32,804 nt of DNA from assembly GCA_028287685.1 (NCBI GenBank), contig JAQBPE010000133.1, positions 1 through 32,804 on the forward strand, given 5' to 3'. Shown here piece by piece: positions 1 through 7,173 of the stretch. This DNA is from Cyanobacteria bacterium RYN_339. GTDB taxonomy: Bacteria > Cyanobacteriota > Sericytochromatia > S15B-MN24 > JAQBPE01. Every line of letters begins with the position of its first letter. Positions within the stretch are counted from its first letter, which is position 1. The notes beneath the pieces were generated by a model, which did not search any database, was not told the DNA's origin, and saw only the letters and a program-made list of their open reading frames with translations. The translations under genes were made by a program, and so were the position numbers.

Positions 1-246
1 CTCGACGGCCGTGTTCACCAAGTCCTGGCCCTGGGCCAGCGTGGTGTCCAGCGTTTCCTTGCCCGTGTTGATCAGCTCCGTGGCGCGGATCTTGCCTTGC
101 TCGATCACGTCACCGTACTGGTCGACGTACTGATCCTTGAGCTCCGTCAGGCGCTTGCGCACGTCGGCGCTGCGCTCCGATTTCAGGTACATCGCCGCGC
201 CGGCCCCGATCAAGCTGCCCAAGAGCAGCGAGGTGAATCGTCCCAT
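1..246 (-). CDS. YtxH-like small membrane-anchored protein (3' part outside window)
   Basis: The reading frame starts at the ATG at 246 and stays open to the window edge, giving the first 82 residues. An AGGAGGAGG ribosome site lies about 5 bases upstream. The protein begins MGRFTSLLLGSLIGAGAAMY, a short glycine/alanine-rich membrane segment, followed by a charged, probably helical or coiled-coil region (KSERSADVRKRLTELKDQY and onward). This layout is typical of the YtxH family of small general-stress or envelope proteins, whose molecular role is poorly known. The gene follows the GlsB-like gene by 45 bases on the same strand, so the two are probably co-transcribed. The C-terminus is not visible, so total length and any further domain are unknown. 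Confidence 0.7.
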   Translation of the reverse strand, partial: MGRFTSLLLGSLIGAGAAMYLKSERSADVRKRLTELKDQYVDQYGDVIEQGKIRATELINTGKETLDTTLAQGQDLVNTAVE

Positions 247-291
247 GGTTCCCTCCTCCTATGCCTAACAACAAGAGCCCGAACACCAAGT

Positions 292-567
292 CTAGAACCG
301 ATCGCTCCGGGCCAGCCCGTTGGAGATCAGCCCGAACAAGAACACGACCAACGCTGCCCCCAAGATCGAGGGAACGATCGCCAGGCCGCCCAACACCGGG
401 CCGATCGGCATCGCCATCGCGTTGAACAAGTAACCCCCAATCGCGGAGCCCAACAGGCCCGCGATGATCGCGCCCACCCAGCCGCCCGGCATCCGGCCCG
501 GCACCAGGGCGTCGCCGATGAACCCAACAATCGCCGCCACAAGCAGCATCACCAAGAAGCCCAACAT
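292..567 (-). CDS. GlsB/YeaQ/YmgE-family stress-response membrane protein
   Basis: This 91-residue protein is almost entirely hydrophobic, with three predicted membrane helices (about residues 3-20, 30-50 and 58-82). The glycine pattern between them (GDALVPGRMPGGWVGAIIAG, then LLGSAIGGYL) is characteristic of the GlsB/YeaQ/YmgE family. Members are small inner-membrane proteins induced by stress; no enzymatic activity is established. The start is supported by AAGGAGGG about 5 bases before the ATG. It is the first of two small same-strand genes, followed after 45 bases by the YtxH-like gene. The length is typical of the family. Confidence 0.85.
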   Translation of the reverse strand: MLGFLVMLLVAAIVGFIGDALVPGRMPGGWVGAIIAGLLGSAIGGYLFNAMAMPIGPVLGGLAIVPSILGAALVVFLFGLISNGLARSDRF

Positions 568-654
568 CGCGTCCCTCCTTGCAACCCCTTGTTAAGAGTT
601 GTTACGAAGGTAGCATGGGGGCCGGAGTGGCACAACGCCCGCCTGAACGGTGGT

Positions 655-1029
655 TCAGTTCACCAGGCGCGGCTGAACCCGGAACGTGGCGTTGCGCAAG
701 CGGACTTGCGGGAAGCGCGGGTCGTCCGATAGCGAATCCGCGGCATTGCGGTACGTCACCTTGATCACGCTCAAGTCTTTGTAGGACACGTTGATGCGGC
801 TCGAGTGGGTGTAGCGGATCGGGATCTTCGTGATCTTCTTGTAGCGCACCTTGATGGCCGTGACGCTCCGCCATGTGACCTGGATGCCCGTGAAGTTCTT
901 GATCGGCGACGACTCCATCGAGTTCAGGTAGCTGATGATGAAGGGCGCCGGGATCAGGAAGCACACGAGGGCGGTGACCACCACGATCAGCCGCCGCCGG
1001 TTCATTGGGGTATCAAGGCCAATTCGCAT
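655..1029 (-). CDS. Single-pass membrane protein with five decapeptide repeats, downstream of Wzc-like kinase
   Basis: I do not recognise the family. The 124-residue protein has an N-terminal RRR followed by one hydrophobic helix (about residues 14-34), which predicts an N-in/C-out anchor. Residues 49-98 are five back-to-back ten-residue repeats of the pattern I-x-V-x-[Y/W]-x-x-h-[S/T]-x. The alternation of I, V/I and Y/W at positions 1, 3 and 5 predicts a short beta strand per repeat, perhaps a small beta-solenoid or sheet outside the inner membrane. The ATG at 1029 directly abuts the TAA of the tyrosine-kinase gene, so translation is probably coupled; an internal ATG at 1005 is an alternative start. 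Position at the end of the exopolysaccharide operon suggests a role in polymer export or kinase control, but this is inference only. Confidence 0.75.
   Translation of the reverse strand: MRIGLDTPMNRRRLIVVVTALVCFLIPAPFIISYLNSMESSPIKNFTGIQVTWRSVTAIKVRYKKITKIPIRYTHSSRINVSYKDLSVIKVTYRNAADSLSDDPRFPQVRLRNATFRVQPRLVN
736..885 (-). repeat. Five decapeptide-encoding repeats (30-bp period)
   Basis: These 150 bases encode residues 49-98 of the membrane protein as five consecutive ten-residue units: IQVTWRSVTA, IKVRYKKITK, IPIRYTHSSR, INVSYKDLSV and IKVTYRNAAD. The period is exact at protein level with no insertions, while the DNA copies have diverged, so this is an old amplification held by protein-level selection rather than a recent tandem duplication. 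Confidence 0.8.
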
Positions 1030-3132
1030 TTAGTCGTCCGCCATGTGCTTCAAGCGGTCTACATAGTACCGCTCGAAGTAGCGGTTGTGGAAGCGGCTGT
1101 TCTTGCTGGTCATGTTCTTCACGACCATACCCGCCAGCGGGACTTTGGCCTTGTTCAACAGCTCCTTGGCGGTCAACGTGCCCTGGCGCGTGGTGGAGCG
1201 GACGTCCACCACCAGCAGCACGCTGTCGACCGTGCGGCCGAGCACGGCGGCATCGGTGAACAGGTTGATGGGCGGGGAGTCGAAGAAGATCGCGTCGTAC
1301 TCGCACTTCAAGCGCTCGACCATCTTGCGGAAGGCCTCCGCATGGAGCGTCTGGACCGGATCGGGCGGCACCGGACCCGTACACAGGATGTCCAGGCCCT
1401 CGACGTCGGTCGGCTGAATAGCCTCCTCGAGCGGGCAGGCCTCGTAGACGACGTCATAGATGCCCACCAGGTTGGGGCGATCGAAGTTGAGGTGCTGGGA
1501 CGGCGCACGCAGGTCCGTGTCGACGATCAGGGTGCGCTTGCCCAGTTGGGCGGACGTGACGGCCAGGTTGGCCAGCACGGTTGACTTGCCCTCCTTGGGG
1601 CCCGGGCTCGTGAGCATGAAGGTCTGGTAGGATCGGTCCGGATCCACCAGGCGCGTGTAGGTCTGCAACGCGCGGTACGACTCCGTCACCGGGCTGCGCG
1701 GATCGTCCAGCGTGACCAGGCGCTGGCGCCCGCTCACCGTCGTACGGTTCTCCACCCAGGGCAGCAAGCCCAGGATCGGCAGCTCCAGAACGTTTTGCGC
1801 CTCTTCAGGGCGGCGGATGCGGTCGTCCAGGAACTCGACCAACAGCGCGATGCCCAGGCCGAAGATCAGGCCCAGCAGGGCGGCCAGGCCGACCGTCTTG
1901 CCCAGCGGCGTGATGGAGGGGACCGACTGCACGGCTTCCTCGATCAGGCGCACGTTGCCGGTGTTGACCGCCTCCGTGATGCGCATATCCTGCATGCGCT
2001 TGAAGAAGACGGTGTAGGTCTCTTCCGCGGCCTGTTGCTTGCGCACCAGGTGGTTCATTTGGAGGTCCTTCGTGGGGATGTCCTTGAACTTGGCTTCATA
2101 GGTGCCGCGTGTGCCCTTCAGGGCGCCGGCCTTGGCTGCCAGGGCCGCGATGGAGGTCTGGCTTTCGATCAACTGCGACATGTAGCGCGTCTCCGTCGGC
2201 GTCTGCGCGCTCTGGAGCTCCCGCTGGTCCGGCGTGCGGCCCAGGATCGTCGCCGCATGCCGCTCGACGATGCCCTTCAGGCGATCGCGCTCGCCCATGG
2301 CCGCCTTCAGCTCGGGGGCGTCTGCGGCGTACTGGCTCCGCTTGAGCGCGACGTCGGACTCCATCCTGGCAAGCTCGCTCGACAAGGTGCCGAACGTCTT
2401 GTCTGCCTGCAGCTTCTCGAGGCGGGAGATCACACCGGGATCCGTCACTTCCAAGTGACGGCGCGCCTCGTCCAGGCGGGCCTGCACGACCTGGCGGTCC
2501 ACGTCCATGTCGATCAACTGGGTGTCGATCGAGGTGAGCTGGCTGGAGTAGGTGCTGCCCAGGCCGGCCACGGAGAACGTCTGGTTCTGCTCGCGGAAGG
2601 TGCGCAGCTCGTCCTCGGCCGTGGCGAGGAGCTTCTCCGTCTTCATGAGCTGCTCCTCGATGAAGTGCCGCGTCTCGCGGGCCGTCTCCTTGTGGTACGC
2701 CTTGTCGCGTTCCACGAAGACGCGGCCGATCTCGTTGACGATCTTGACGGAGTTCTCCGGCTTCAGGCCGGTGTAGCGCAGCAAGATGATGTCGGTGTTG
2801 CGGTCGACTTCGGCGGCCAGGCCGCTCAGGACTTCATCCGGCGTCAGGCGGATGCCCAACCGCTTGACCACCTCTTCGACGTTAGGTCGGGTGGTGATCA
2901 GCTGGATCTGCGTGTCCACGGGGTTGTTCCACTGCATCGGCACCATCATGCCGCTCTGGCCGAGGATGTTGCTGGCCACGTTGTTGGCCTCATACAGCAG
3001 GCGCGCCTGGGCCGTGTACATGATGGGTTCCCGCAACGACTTCACGTAGGTGAAGCTGGAGACCAAGAATGTGGAAAGCACGATCAGCCACCACCGGCGG
3101 AGGAAGATGCCCAGGTAATACTTTATGTCCAT
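1030..3132 (-). CDS. Polysaccharide co-polymerase / bacterial tyrosine autokinase (Wzc-type)
   Basis: The 700-residue protein couples polysaccharide chain-length control to a BY-kinase that autophosphorylates on a C-terminal tyrosine cluster. The Wzz-like part has a first membrane helix at about residues 14-30, a large periplasmic section with coiled-coil-like helices (about 145-300) and a second helix at about 413-433. The cytoplasmic kinase carries Walker A GPKEGKST (511-518), Walker A' TLIVDTDLR (534-542) and Walker B AIFFDSPP (614-621). The C-terminus contains Y685, Y689 and Y690, a small cluster for this family. Kinase and membrane parts are fused, as in proteobacterial Wzc rather than the split Firmicute type. 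It lies 30 bases after the phosphoglycosyl transferase gene and directly abuts the decapeptide gene. No cognate low-molecular-weight phosphatase is in this operon. Confidence 0.95.
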   Translation of the reverse strand: MDIKYYLGIFLRRWWLIVLSTFLVSSFTYVKSLREPIMYTAQARLLYEANNVASNILGQSGMMVPMQWNNPVDTQIQLITTRPNVEEVVKRLGIRLTPDEVLSGLAAEVDRNTDIILLRYTGLKPENSVKIVNEIGRVFVERDKAYHKETARETRHFIEEQLMKTEKLLATAEDELRTFREQNQTFSVAGLGSTYSSQLTSIDTQLIDMDVDRQVVQARLDEARRHLEVTDPGVISRLEKLQADKTFGTLSSELARMESDVALKRSQYAADAPELKAAMGERDRLKGIVERHAATILGRTPDQRELQSAQTPTETRYMSQLIESQTSIAALAAKAGALKGTRGTYEAKFKDIPTKDLQMNHLVRKQQAAEETYTVFFKRMQDMRITEAVNTGNVRLIEEAVQSVPSITPLGKTVGLAALLGLIFGLGIALLVEFLDDRIRRPEEAQNVLELPILGLLPWVENRTTVSGRQRLVTLDDPRSPVTESYRALQTYTRLVDPDRSYQTFMLTSPGPKEGKSTVLANLAVTSAQLGKRTLIVDTDLRAPSQHLNFDRPNLVGIYDVVYEACPLEEAIQPTDVEGLDILCTGPVPPDPVQTLHAEAFRKMVERLKCEYDAIFFDSPPINLFTDAAVLGRTVDSVLLVVDVRSTTRQGTLTAKELLNKAKVPLAGMVVKNMTSKNSRFHNRYFERYYVDRLKHMADD

Positions 3133-3162
3133 CGGAAGCCTCGGTGCATCAACGTTCTAGCC

Positions 3163-3825
3163 CTAGTATGCCCCATCACGGGTGAGCACAACCCAGAACG
3201 TCTTGAGGATGATGAACGTGTCCAACCACGCGCTCCAGTTCTCGATGTAGTAGAGGTCGAGGCGGACCATCTGGTTGGAGTCCAGGCGCGAGCGACCGCT
3301 GACCTGCCAGAGCCCCGTGAGACCGGGCATCACGGCCAACCGGCCCCACTGCCACTCCTCGTAGTACTTGGTGTCCTCCATCGGCAGGGGCCGGGGGCCA
3401 ACCAGGCACATCTCGCCCTTGAAGATGTTGATCAGCTGGGGCAATTCGTCCAGGCTGTTGCGGCGCAGCCAGCGGCCCACGCGCGTCAGGCGCGGATCGT
3501 TGAGGTCCTTGTAGAGCAGGCCCCGATCGCCCCCGTGACGGAGCAGGTCGTCGCCGTCCGTGACCATGGTCCGGAACTTGAAGATCGTGAAGGGCTCGCG
3601 GTCCTTGCCCAGGCGCTGCTGCTTGAAGAAGACCGGGCCCTTGGTGTCGAGCTTGATCGCAACGGCGATCACCAGGAAGAGCCAGGCGAAGGCCAGCAGG
3701 CCTACCGTCGCCGCGAAGACGTCCACCAGCCGCTTGAAGATGCTGCCGTTGCAAGCCGGCTCTTCCGTGGTAACCACGGCGGCCAGGTGCTCGGTCAGGT
3801 GATCGGCGGTTGCGAGGACGGACAT
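3163..3825 (-). CDS. Undecaprenyl-phosphate sugar phosphotransferase (initiating, Bac_transf family)
   Basis: This is a monotopic phosphoglycosyl transferase that moves a sugar-1-phosphate onto undecaprenyl phosphate at the inner membrane, the first step of exopolysaccharide repeat-unit assembly. The 220 residues match the short single-helix form: FKRLVDV (30-36), a hydrophobic membrane-embedded helix (about 37-57), GPVFFKQQRLGK (63-74), FKFRTM (82-87), the catalytic SLDELPQL with the Asp-Glu dyad at D126/E127, and VGPRP (142-146). The larger WcaJ/WbaP N-terminal multi-helix domain is absent. AAGGAGAG lies before the ATG. It sits 18 bases after the glycosyltransferase gene and 30 bases before the kinase gene in one operon. 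The sugar specificity cannot be read from sequence. Confidence 0.95.
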   Translation of the reverse strand: MSVLATADHLTEHLAAVVTTEEPACNGSIFKRLVDVFAATVGLLAFAWLFLVIAVAIKLDTKGPVFFKQQRLGKDREPFTIFKFRTMVTDGDDLLRHGGDRGLLYKDLNDPRLTRVGRWLRRNSLDELPQLINIFKGEMCLVGPRPLPMEDTKYYEEWQWGRLAVMPGLTGLWQVSGRSRLDSNQMVRLDLYYIENWSAWLDTFIILKTFWVVLTRDGAY

Positions 3826-3843
3826 CGTGTATCTCTCCTTGCC

Positions 3844-4935
3844 CTACCCGGCGCTACGCCGGTGAAGGGCGGCCAGGAATTCCCGTTCGAAGCGCTCGGT
3901 GGAGAACCGCTCTGCGTGAGCCCGGATGCGATCCGGGTCGAAGAGCGTGGCGTCCGCGTCGCGCAGGGCCTGGACGAGGTCGGCGATCGTCTGCTTGGCG
4001 AACAGGATCCCCGTTTCGCCATGAACGACCGTCTCGGCCGCCCCCCCTTGGTTCAAGGCGATCACGGGCTTGCCCGCGCCTTGTGCCTCGACCGGAGCGA
4101 TCCCGAAATCCTCGATCCCGGGAAAAACGAACCCCCGACAGGCTGCCAGGTGCTCGTGAACCACCGCGTCCGGTTGCCGGCCCAAGAAGGTAACGTTCCC
4201 CTTGGCCATCCCCTGCAGCCTCGTGCGCTCTACGCCGTCTCCGATCACCACCAACGGCCAGCCGAGCTGGTTGAAGGCTTCGATAACCAGGTCCAGGCGC
4301 TTGTACGCTACAAGGCGGCTTACCACGAGGTAATAATCGGCTGGTGGAGCGCTCGACTTTAGGATGTCGACCGGAGGATAGATCACGTCCGCCGGCCGCC
4401 GGTAGTACTTCTCGATGCGCCGGCGCACGTACTCGCTGATGGCCACGAACCGGTCCACGCGGCTTGCCGCCGCCGCGTCCCAGTTGCGGAGGTAATGCAT
4501 CAGGCCGGGCACCAGCAGGCGCTGCCAGCCAGGAAGGTCCTCGATTTCCAGGTACTCGTGGTACATGTCCCAGGCGTAACGCAGGGGACTGTAGCAGTAG
4601 CACATGTGGTAGGCGTCCGGGCGCGTGATCACGCCCTTGGCGACGCTGTGGCTCATGCTGACGACCACGTCGAATTCGCGCAGATCCAATTGCTCGATGG
4701 CCATCGGCAGCAACGGGAGGTACCACTGGTACTTCTCCTTGCCGAACGGCAAGCGCTGCACGAAGCTGGTGCGGATGTCCCACCCCTGCATCTCAGCCGG
4801 CATCAGGCCCGGGTGGTACACGGTGGTGTAAATCGGCGCCTGGGGGAACATGCGGTGCACCACGCCCAGTACGCGTTCGGCGCCGCCCGCTCCGCCCTTG
4901 GTGGCGAGCCCGTCATGGATGATGGCGAGGTTCAT
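3844..4935 (-). CDS. GT-B glycosyltransferase, family 4 (exopolysaccharide)
   Basis: The 363-residue protein is a retaining GT-B glycosyltransferase that adds a sugar from a nucleotide donor to the growing lipid-linked oligosaccharide. The N-terminal domain begins MNLAIIHDGLATKGGAGGAE with the glycine-rich acceptor-side loop. The C-terminal donor domain has VVSRLVAYKRLDL (about 204-216), VIGDG (230-234) and the EX7E motif E275...E283 in EDFGIAPVEAQGAGKPV. The frame is open further upstream, but homology starts at this ATG and the -10 box TATAGT (4943-4948) is only 7 bases before it; no Shine-Dalgarno is visible, so a leaderless mRNA is likely. It is first in the operon and is transcribed divergently from the TPR gene. 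Confidence 0.92.
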   Translation of the reverse strand: MNLAIIHDGLATKGGAGGAERVLGVVHRMFPQAPIYTTVYHPGLMPAEMQGWDIRTSFVQRLPFGKEKYQWYLPLLPMAIEQLDLREFDVVVSMSHSVAKGVITRPDAYHMCYCYSPLRYAWDMYHEYLEIEDLPGWQRLLVPGLMHYLRNWDAAAASRVDRFVAISEYVRRRIEKYYRRPADVIYPPVDILKSSAPPADYYLVVSRLVAYKRLDLVIEAFNQLGWPLVVIGDGVERTRLQGMAKGNVTFLGRQPDAVVHEHLAACRGFVFPGIEDFGIAPVEAQGAGKPVIALNQGGAAETVVHGETGILFAKQTIADLVQALRDADATLFDPDRIRAHAERFSTERFEREFLAALHRRSAG

Positions 4936-4942
4936 TGCTGCC

Positions 4943-4948
4943 ACTATA
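4943..4948 (-). promoter_or_regulatory. -10 box TATAGT of the exopolysaccharide operon (predicted leaderless)
   Basis: On the minus strand TATAGT is followed by seven bases (GGCAGCA) and then the ATG of the GT4 gene, so the expected transcription start is at or one base before the start codon. No -35 match stands at the usual spacing. The 12-base sequence GGGTATAGTGGC occurs identically upstream of the HNH gene (21541-21552, minus strand). Confidence 0.55.
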
Positions 4949-5038
4949 CCCGGTAGGTTTTCGCGATAGACCGGGCAAACAAGGGCCGTGGGCCGACATG
5001 CCAGATGGAACGGGGATGGGCGGTTCGGGCAGGGAGGG

Positions 5039-5044
5039 TATAAT
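5039..5044 (+). promoter_or_regulatory. -10 box TATAAT of the TPR gene
   Basis: A perfect TATAAT lies 33 bases before the proposed GTG start at 5078, which predicts a leader of about 27 bases. There is no convincing -35 hexamer 16-18 bases upstream. The box argues against using the in-frame ATG at 4988, which lies upstream of the promoter. Confidence 0.55.
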
Positions 5045-5077
5045 GCTACCGGTGCCCCTGGACCACACGAGGCGCGC

Positions 5078-6040
5078 GTGCTCAACAAGTACCTGAAAAC
5101 CCTCCTCAACGGCGGCGTTCCGGAGAAGGAGATCAACCCCCTCCAGGACGGGCTCGCGTTCTTCGAGGCCGGCGACCACGACAACGCCTTGCCGTTGTTG
5201 CAACAGGCGTTGGAGGCGGATCCGCACCACGTCCAGGCGTTGATCGCCGTGGGCCGCATCCACCTGGACCAGGGCCGCTACGCGGAGGCCTACCAGCCGC
5301 TGCGCGGTGCCTTGGAGTTGGACGTCAAGAACCCCCAGCTGCATTACCTGTTGGGCGAGCTCTGCTACGGGCAGGGCGACATCACGGCCGCGGAGTCGTA
5401 CTTCGCCCGCGCGATCTTGCACGACGCGGACTACACGGACGCTCACATCCGGCTGGGCATGCTGCTTTCGGAGATGAACCGCTACAACGAGGCGATCAAG
5501 TGCTTCGAGCGGGCGATCTTCCTGGACCGCCAGGCCGTGGTGGCACGCTACCACCTGGCCCAGGTCTGCGTGCGGCTCGATGATCACCGGCGCGCCCTGA
5601 CCCAGCTGCACCTGGTCAAGGAGCTGCACCCGGACTACCCGCCCGTCTACGTCTTGCAGGGCGAGATCTTCTACCGCCTTGGCGATCACCGCCAGGCCGT
5701 GATGGAGTTCAACAAGGCGATCGAGCTGGGCGCCGGGGACGGCAACGTCTTCTGGTTGCTGGCGAACTCGCATTTGGCGCTCAAGGCCAAGGACAAGGCA
5801 CTCAGGGCCTTCTTGCAGGCGATCGAGCACGATCCCGAGAACTGGGCCGCGTACCACCAGGCCGCCATGATCCAGGAGGAGATGAAGCGCTTCGCCCAGG
5901 CCCAGCAGAACTACAACGTGCTGCTGCGCGTGCCGGAATTCCAGGAGGCCGCCTCCCAGGGCGTCGCACGCATCGAGACCCTGCTCGCCGAAATCGCCGC
6001 CACCCTGGCCGGCGATCCCACGGAAGCGCCGTCTTCATAG
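5078..6040 (+). CDS. Tetratricopeptide-repeat (TPR) protein
   Basis: The 320-residue soluble protein is almost wholly TPR helical hairpins, about eight in tandem (from about residue 25 to 290). Units such as ALPLLQQALEADPHHVQAL and AIKCFERAIFLDRQAVVARY show the small/large residue alternation and terminal proline-type turns of the family. There is no signal peptide or membrane helix. TPR proteins are scaffolds for protein-protein contacts and no specific partner can be named. The GTG at 5078 was chosen because the frame upstream of it crosses a perfect -10 box and has non-TPR composition, and because GAGG lies a few bases before the GTG. The gene is divergent from the exopolysaccharide operon, so a role in envelope polysaccharide assembly is possible but unproven. 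Confidence 0.85.
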   Translation: MLNKYLKTLLNGGVPEKEINPLQDGLAFFEAGDHDNALPLLQQALEADPHHVQALIAVGRIHLDQGRYAEAYQPLRGALELDVKNPQLHYLLGELCYGQGDITAAESYFARAILHDADYTDAHIRLGMLLSEMNRYNEAIKCFERAIFLDRQAVVARYHLAQVCVRLDDHRRALTQLHLVKELHPDYPPVYVLQGEIFYRLGDHRQAVMEFNKAIELGAGDGNVFWLLANSHLALKAKDKALRAFLQAIEHDPENWAAYHQAAMIQEEMKRFAQAQQNYNVLLRVPEFQEAASQGVARIETLLAEIAATLAGDPTEAPSS

Positions 6041-6044
6041 TTGG

Positions 6045-6073
6045 TTGACAGCCAAGCTTGGGAATGATGAAAT
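6045..6073 (+). promoter_or_regulatory. Sigma-70-type promoter TTGACA-N17-TGAAAT in front of the microORF
   Basis: A perfect TTGACA -35 (6045-6050) is followed at exactly 17 bases by TGAAAT (6068-6073), four of six matches to TATAAT including the first and last T. It starts only four bases after the TPR stop codon. The last base of the -10 is the first base of the CRP-type palindrome, so a bound regulator would cover the start point near 6080. Confidence 0.5.
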
Positions 6074-6088
6074 GTGACAGCCGTCACA
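6073..6088 (+). promoter_or_regulatory. CRP-type palindrome TGTGA-N6-TCACA
   Basis: TGTGACAGCCGTCACA is a perfect inverted repeat with six-base arms and a four-base centre, and matches the CRP/FNR-superfamily half-site pattern TGTGA-N6-TCACA exactly. It lies between the -10 box and the AGGAG ribosome site (6088-6092), a position that would favour repression. In RNA the same bases could form a short stem next to the ribosome site. Confidence 0.55.
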
Positions 6089-6101
6089 GGAGTAACATCC
6101 C

Positions 6102-6167
6102 ATGGAAGCCATTTTAGCCAGCGTTCTGCTCGTCATCAGTATGATCACGATGCAGCGGTTCTTCTAG
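6102..6167 (+). CDS. Putative 21-residue membrane microprotein
   Basis: This tiny frame starts with an ATG nine bases after AGGAG (6088-6092) and ends with TAG at 6165-6167. It encodes 21 residues: an acidic N-terminus (MEA), about 14 hydrophobic residues (ILASVLLVISMITM) and a basic end (QRFF), enough for one short membrane helix. It has its own promoter-like TTGACA/TGAAAT and a CRP-type palindrome. It overlaps the convergent barrel gene by four bases, stop to stop. I recognise no family; it does not resemble KdpF or the small cytochrome b6f subunits. Real expression is unproven, and the alternative is a chance frame in a regulatory region. Confidence 0.4.
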   Translation: MEAILASVLLVISMITMQRFF

Positions 6168-7171
6168 TAGCTCGTCGAGAGCTCCACCACCGGGAAGATC
6201 CCCTCGGGGCTGACGTTCAGCTCCAGCCGCCCCAGAGGCGCGCGATCGAGGGTGCCCACCAGGCCGATGCCGCCGCCGAAGCGCGGGTCGCTGCCGACCG
6301 GTAAGCCCACCGCCGCATCCCAGGCGCGGCCGGCGTCCACGTGCGCCGTGAAGGCCAGGCCGGGCACGATGGGCAGCTTGAGGCCCAGCGGGGCGGCCAG
6401 ATCCGCGATGAAGAGGTTGCGGTACTCCAGGCTGGCCGCGGCGAGGCGATCGCCCGTGAAGCGGTTCCACTGGTAGCCGCGCACGAAGTCGCCGCCGCCC
6501 GCCTCGAACTTGTCCAGCCACGCCAGGCGCGGGCCGCCCGCCTGCAACGTACCGCGCACCGCGAGGGTCTGGTTGGGCGCGAGGCGCAGGTAGTGGATGG
6601 CGTTGAGGCCGCCCTTCTGGAAGTCCGTCGTGGCGGTGCCGAAGTAGCGGCCGTAGCTGTAGACCAGGTCCGCGGCCGTGCCTTGGGTCGGGAAGGCCGT
6701 TTCGTCCAGGGCGCGCCAGCGCAGCGCCGGACCGGCCTGGGCGCTGAACCCGCCGGCCAGGTCGGGGTCGAAGGTGCCCGTCGCCAGGGCGCCCCCGCCG
6801 TGCACCAGCAAGGCCGGCCCCAGCGTAAGCCCCTTGCATAAATGCACGTCCCACTCCGTCACGACGCGCCAGTCGTTGGTGGTGACCTGCTCGGCCCCCA
6901 CGCCGGTGGGCGGGCGCGGCACGGCGCTGGCGGGGTCATACAGGAAGTTGCGGCTCCAGAAGTAGCCGCCCAGGAACTGGAAATCGTTGCGGGTCGGACC
7001 GATGGCCAGGTTCTCCACGGTGCCCATGGCGCCGACCGCGAGGAAAGGCAACGGGATCGGGATGAACGTGAAGCGGGGCGTGTCCGCCACGGGATCTTTG
7101 CCCACCGGGTCGGCCATGGCCGGGCCGGCGGCGGCCAGCACGGCGAGGAGGGCGAGGACGAGGCGGGTCAT
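6164..7171 (-). CDS. Outer-membrane beta-barrel protein, BamA/Omp85 (bacterial surface antigen) type, no POTRA
   Basis: The 335-residue protein has a signal peptide (MTRLVLALLAVLAAAGPAMA, cleavage before DP at about residue 20) and a C-terminal half like the Omp85 surface-antigen barrel. The lid-loop motif is VRGYQW, with R231-G232-Y233, followed by TGDRLAAASLEYR. The last strand ends in an aromatic residue (STSY), as outer-membrane barrels do. POTRA domains and a patatin domain are absent, so this is a short barrel-only form. The ATG at 7171 is preferred over a GTG at 7177 because AGGAG is five bases before it. It follows the phosphatase gene by two bases and is last in a four-gene operon. 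Insertion or transport of a partner is inference. Confidence 0.8.
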   Translation of the reverse strand: MTRLVLALLAVLAAAGPAMADPVGKDPVADTPRFTFIPIPLPFLAVGAMGTVENLAIGPTRNDFQFLGGYFWSRNFLYDPASAVPRPPTGVGAEQVTTNDWRVVTEWDVHLCKGLTLGPALLVHGGGALATGTFDPDLAGGFSAQAGPALRWRALDETAFPTQGTAADLVYSYGRYFGTATTDFQKGGLNAIHYLRLAPNQTLAVRGTLQAGGPRLAWLDKFEAGGGDFVRGYQWNRFTGDRLAAASLEYRNLFIADLAAPLGLKLPIVPGLAFTAHVDAGRAWDAAVGLPVGSDPRFGGGIGLVGTLDRAPLGRLELNVSPEGIFPVVELSTSY

Positions 7172-7173
7172 GG

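Noticed and set aside
643-658. CTGAAC / GTTCAG inverted repeat at the end of the decapeptide gene
   Set aside because: Six-pair stem overlapping the stop codon with no T-rich tail; chance cannot be excluded.
1795-4362. Very long plus-strand open frame opposite the kinase and sugar-transferase genes
   Set aside because: It is an antisense by-product of high GC: biased composition (long runs of Arg/Val/Gln/His), no recognisable domain, and it lies exactly over two well-supported minus-strand genes.
4936-5259. In-frame extension upstream of the GT4 start
   Set aside because: It crosses the promoter and the start of the divergent TPR gene, and family homology begins at 4935.
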